From Vanilla planifolia (taxonomy: Eukaryota > Streptophyta > Magnoliopsida > Asparagales > Orchidaceae), in assembly GCA_023846275.1 (NCBI GenBank), contig CM043872.1, positions 30,060,670-30,124,669 on the forward strand: a stretch of DNA of 64,000 nt. Reading direction: 5' to 3'. The notes under the pieces were generated by a model. That model had not been told where the DNA came from and did no database searches. It worked only from the letters and a program-made list of their open reading frames with translations. This document shows positions 61,221-64,000 of the stretch, in pieces (the stretch's first letter is position 1; each line of letters begins with the position of its first letter). Both the position numbers and the translations under genes were made by a program.

Positions 61221-64000
61221 GAGAATTCAGGGAAGAGAAAATACCACATTATACAGCACAGGTTTCAGCATATATTTTTGTACATGTTTCAAATTTTTTT
61301 ATTCAAAGTTCTTGTGAAAGATATGATGAATTCTACTTAAATAATTTAACCTAATTACAAAGGAATATTCCTAATCATTTAGTCGAATTAGTTAACTTTT
61401 AGAAGAATGGCATGAACTAGTTCACCTTTTGGTTCTTTTTCTTGTTTAACAATATCTTTTGGACCTCTTGTTAGACTGTTAAATTTGTGGTTCTGTATAT
61501 TCTACTTTGTTACTTAGTTTCTATTTTGTTAGTATTTGTTTCATTTTCGTGTCTCTGCTGCCTCACATGGAGACTGATACTTCTTTTCAACAATATAACA
61601 TTTGAAAAAGTTAGCAAAAAATAGTTTTTTTGACATCAAACTATCATGATATTAAGCAGAGAAATCATTACTAGATTGTCAAAAGTACAATTGACAAAAC
61701 AAATCATTTGAAAATTCATTTTGGTCCTTGATTCCACTCCCAATGAAAGCACAGCTATGATGTAGGCCTTTATTGCTGTTGAAGAGCAATTTTATATTCC
61801 ACATATGTTTAACTGGGTTAAGTTGATCCATAATCATGTATGTTGAGTGATTGTTTATGTGGGTTGGGGTTACATCTCTCCTATCTCTTGTGGGTAACTC
61901 TTCCAAAAGAGTAAGAGATATTTTTCTCTTTATATCTAGAGAAAAGAGAGAAAGGAGGAGTCGATATTGAACCCAGTTCAATTTGGCAAAAGAAATTATG
62001 TGTCTCTTACAAGATGGAAGATATATCAAGTCTATTGAAGTTGAATTATGTTAAGTCTTGGTGCTTTTCAGACTTCTTTCTTGGGATAGTATTTCTTTAA
62101 GATTTGACTTGGCATATTTTAATTTTTTTTTCAACTATATTATATTATCTTAACAATCTGCCATGAAAATGTTATTTTTATGTGATTGAATAACATAGTA
62201 AGTTGATTTATCTTTGTAATCTAGGAAAGAAAACTTAAAAAAAAAAATTAATGTATCAAAAACATATCAACAAGTGTCAATTTTTTTTGGTAAATTTCTC
62301 CCATGATACTTTTTAACCATTTACTTTTCCCAAATATGTTAGCATTTCAAGAACGAGTGATTTATCTATTATCAAAATCTCATATGCATATGCCATTTTA
62401 TGTCGATAATTTTAACCATTTACTTTTTAACCATTTACAGTTCCCAAATATGTTAGCATTTCTAAGGTTTTCAAATATTGATAATTTTATATATATCAGG
62501 AAATTTAATGACAATTTATTCTTACGAATGATATTGTATATTTTAAAACGTATAAACTATTTAAAAGATGTGCTAAAATCATAAGAAATTCAAACATTAA
62601 GATGCTTACATATTATAAATGTTATGATGTATGGGTGATCATATCAAACATCAAGTACCAACACATTGGATGTAGTAAATATTATTCCCTCATAAAGTTG
62701 AAGGAAACTATAACAAAAACTGCATGATTAAAGGGTTATATGGGACATAATTAGCATATGATGCTCTTAACATATGGAGTCTTAGGTGATAATGTATGTT
62801 AGATACGGTCTAGAAACACGAATGGTGCATACGATGCTTGGATCTAGTATTTTAAAAGTGATGCAATGAAGAGTCACATGATTCATAGCTTTTGTATACT
62901 GATGAGATTATGCAAAGTTTCATAATATATAAATACATTGATATGATATGTGGTAATGCATATCATGTACGTATTGGCTAGTTGATAATTATGGTATAGT
63001 TTGTTATCGTATGATTGTCTTATTATTGGTACAAATACTGAGTTTTTTGTATCATATTATGTTTTAGGTTATAAAATCTCAAAAATATTAAAGATAAGGC
63101 ATTTTCATATAATAGCTCAACCAACAGTTATGCATAACTGCTACTATCTATCCAACATGTGCAAAAGAAAACTTGTAATGACATAATATTTGGTGTCATG
63201 TGTGCAAAGAGCAACTTACTTCATATTAGTAAGTATTTTTGTGTATTAGGCCACATTACAAGTAATTTTTTTATTAAGTTAGAATGTTCTGTTTAATATG
63301 ATGTCCAACATTTGTAGAAGGATATGTATCTTTAATCGCAAATCCTCTTATTTGCGCAAGACATTCTAATCTCTTTCTTCTCTCAAAAGGTTGTTAACAG
63401 TCTTCTTTATCAGTTATTAATTCATTCTTTCTCAAACTTCAATTGTATCCAACCAAGAAGATAGTGAAACCTTGTTCTACGTGTCATCATCGAAGATTTT
63501 TCTTAGGTTTTTCACAATAAAATTCTCATGGATGAGCCGAATTGTGCAAGCCAAGCGACGGTCACATGAACGAAGACTATATGACTCCTCAAAATACTTT
63601 CTTGTATTAGGAACATATCAAGAGCTATTCAATCTTGTGGAGATGTCATGTGAATTTACCAAAAGCTCTACTCAATTGTGACAGAAATTAACAAAGACCT
63701 ATGAGAGTCAACAATTGTATGAGCTTTTTCATCTCAATTAGACTATTAGTTCTAAGGCCACTTGTTAAGGAAGCTATATTAAATGGAGGCCCAAGTTATG
63801 TCTAATATATCTTTAAATGGACATCGAATAACTTAAAACCTTAAGCCTACGACAAGGGGCCATATTAATCATAAATCAAGGATCACATATCACTTGCACT
63901 CAACAGAGTGAGGTGAAGGGAAAATTATAGGCAAAGTATAATTGGAGTTGGGGAGAACTCTTTTGTGGAAGAAATTCTCTTCATGCTCCTTATGCATTTT
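61221..64000. other. AT-rich right flank, no gene seen
   Basis: Only short open frames are present, for example 61679-62029 (-), 62303-62584 (+) and 63472-63681 (+). None is recognisable. A direct repeat of about 32 bp (ACCATTTAC then TTCCCAAATATGTTAGCATT) occurs at 62316 and 62430. Confidence 0.5.

Noticed and set aside
1-64000. tRNA, rRNA, CRISPR or bacterial-type operon features
   Set aside because: No tRNA-like T-arm or cloverleaf, rRNA stretch or regularly spaced array was seen; the gene structure is clearly that of a plant nucleus.

Overview
This is a 64-kb piece of an AT-rich plant nuclear genome. Four protein-coding genes with standard GT-AG introns could be rebuilt base by base, each giving an uninterrupted protein. 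They lie in long tracts of decayed retroelements, dispersed repeats and small tandem duplications. A flowering plant is certain from gene content. A monocot is likely because first exons are GC-rich and GC falls 5' to 3', and introns reach 7.6 kb; this lineage call is inference only.

Layout. 0.1-1.4 kb: Ty1-copia pol remnant (-). 2.1-3.3 kb: a GC-rich islet, then a CT-rich stretch like a 5'-UTR exon with no gene attached. 3.3-12.9 kb: degenerate AT-rich DNA with a frameshifted LINE-type RNase H (10.7-11.4 kb). 12.9-17.6 kb: long repeat copy A. 18.6-23.7 kb: an L-type cyclin (8 coding exons, 430 aa). 24.5-25.1 kb: a small peroxisomal-type hotdog thioesterase of the DHNA-CoA thioesterase family (3 exons, 152 aa). 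27.2-39.8 kb: a nested repeat block, made of repeat C1 (+), repeat copy B (second copy of A, interrupted by an insertion carrying C2), a Ty3-gypsy integrase remnant (-), and inverted copy C3. 41.0-42.4 kb: THO complex subunit 7 (2 exons, 241 aa). 43.0-61.0 kb: an 18-kb minus-strand gene (6 coding exons, 592 aa) with a conserved N-terminal block, a histone-fold-like domain and a Gln-rich tail, convergent with THO7. 61.2-64 kb: no gene seen.

Three of the genes have roles in RNA polymerase II transcription, splicing or mRNA export (cyclin L with CDK11-type kinase; THO7 in TREX; the histone-fold protein as a possible SAGA/TFIID-type subunit). The thioesterase belongs to phylloquinone synthesis. 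Plants do not use operons, so this adjacency is probably chance. No previously undescribed multi-gene system was evident. The most interesting points are a substitution in the thioesterase active-site motif, a 7.2-kb inverted-repeat-bounded segment inside intron 1 of the 18-kb gene, the direct A/B repeats flanking the cyclin-thioesterase block, and the nested C repeats with an internal minisatellite.
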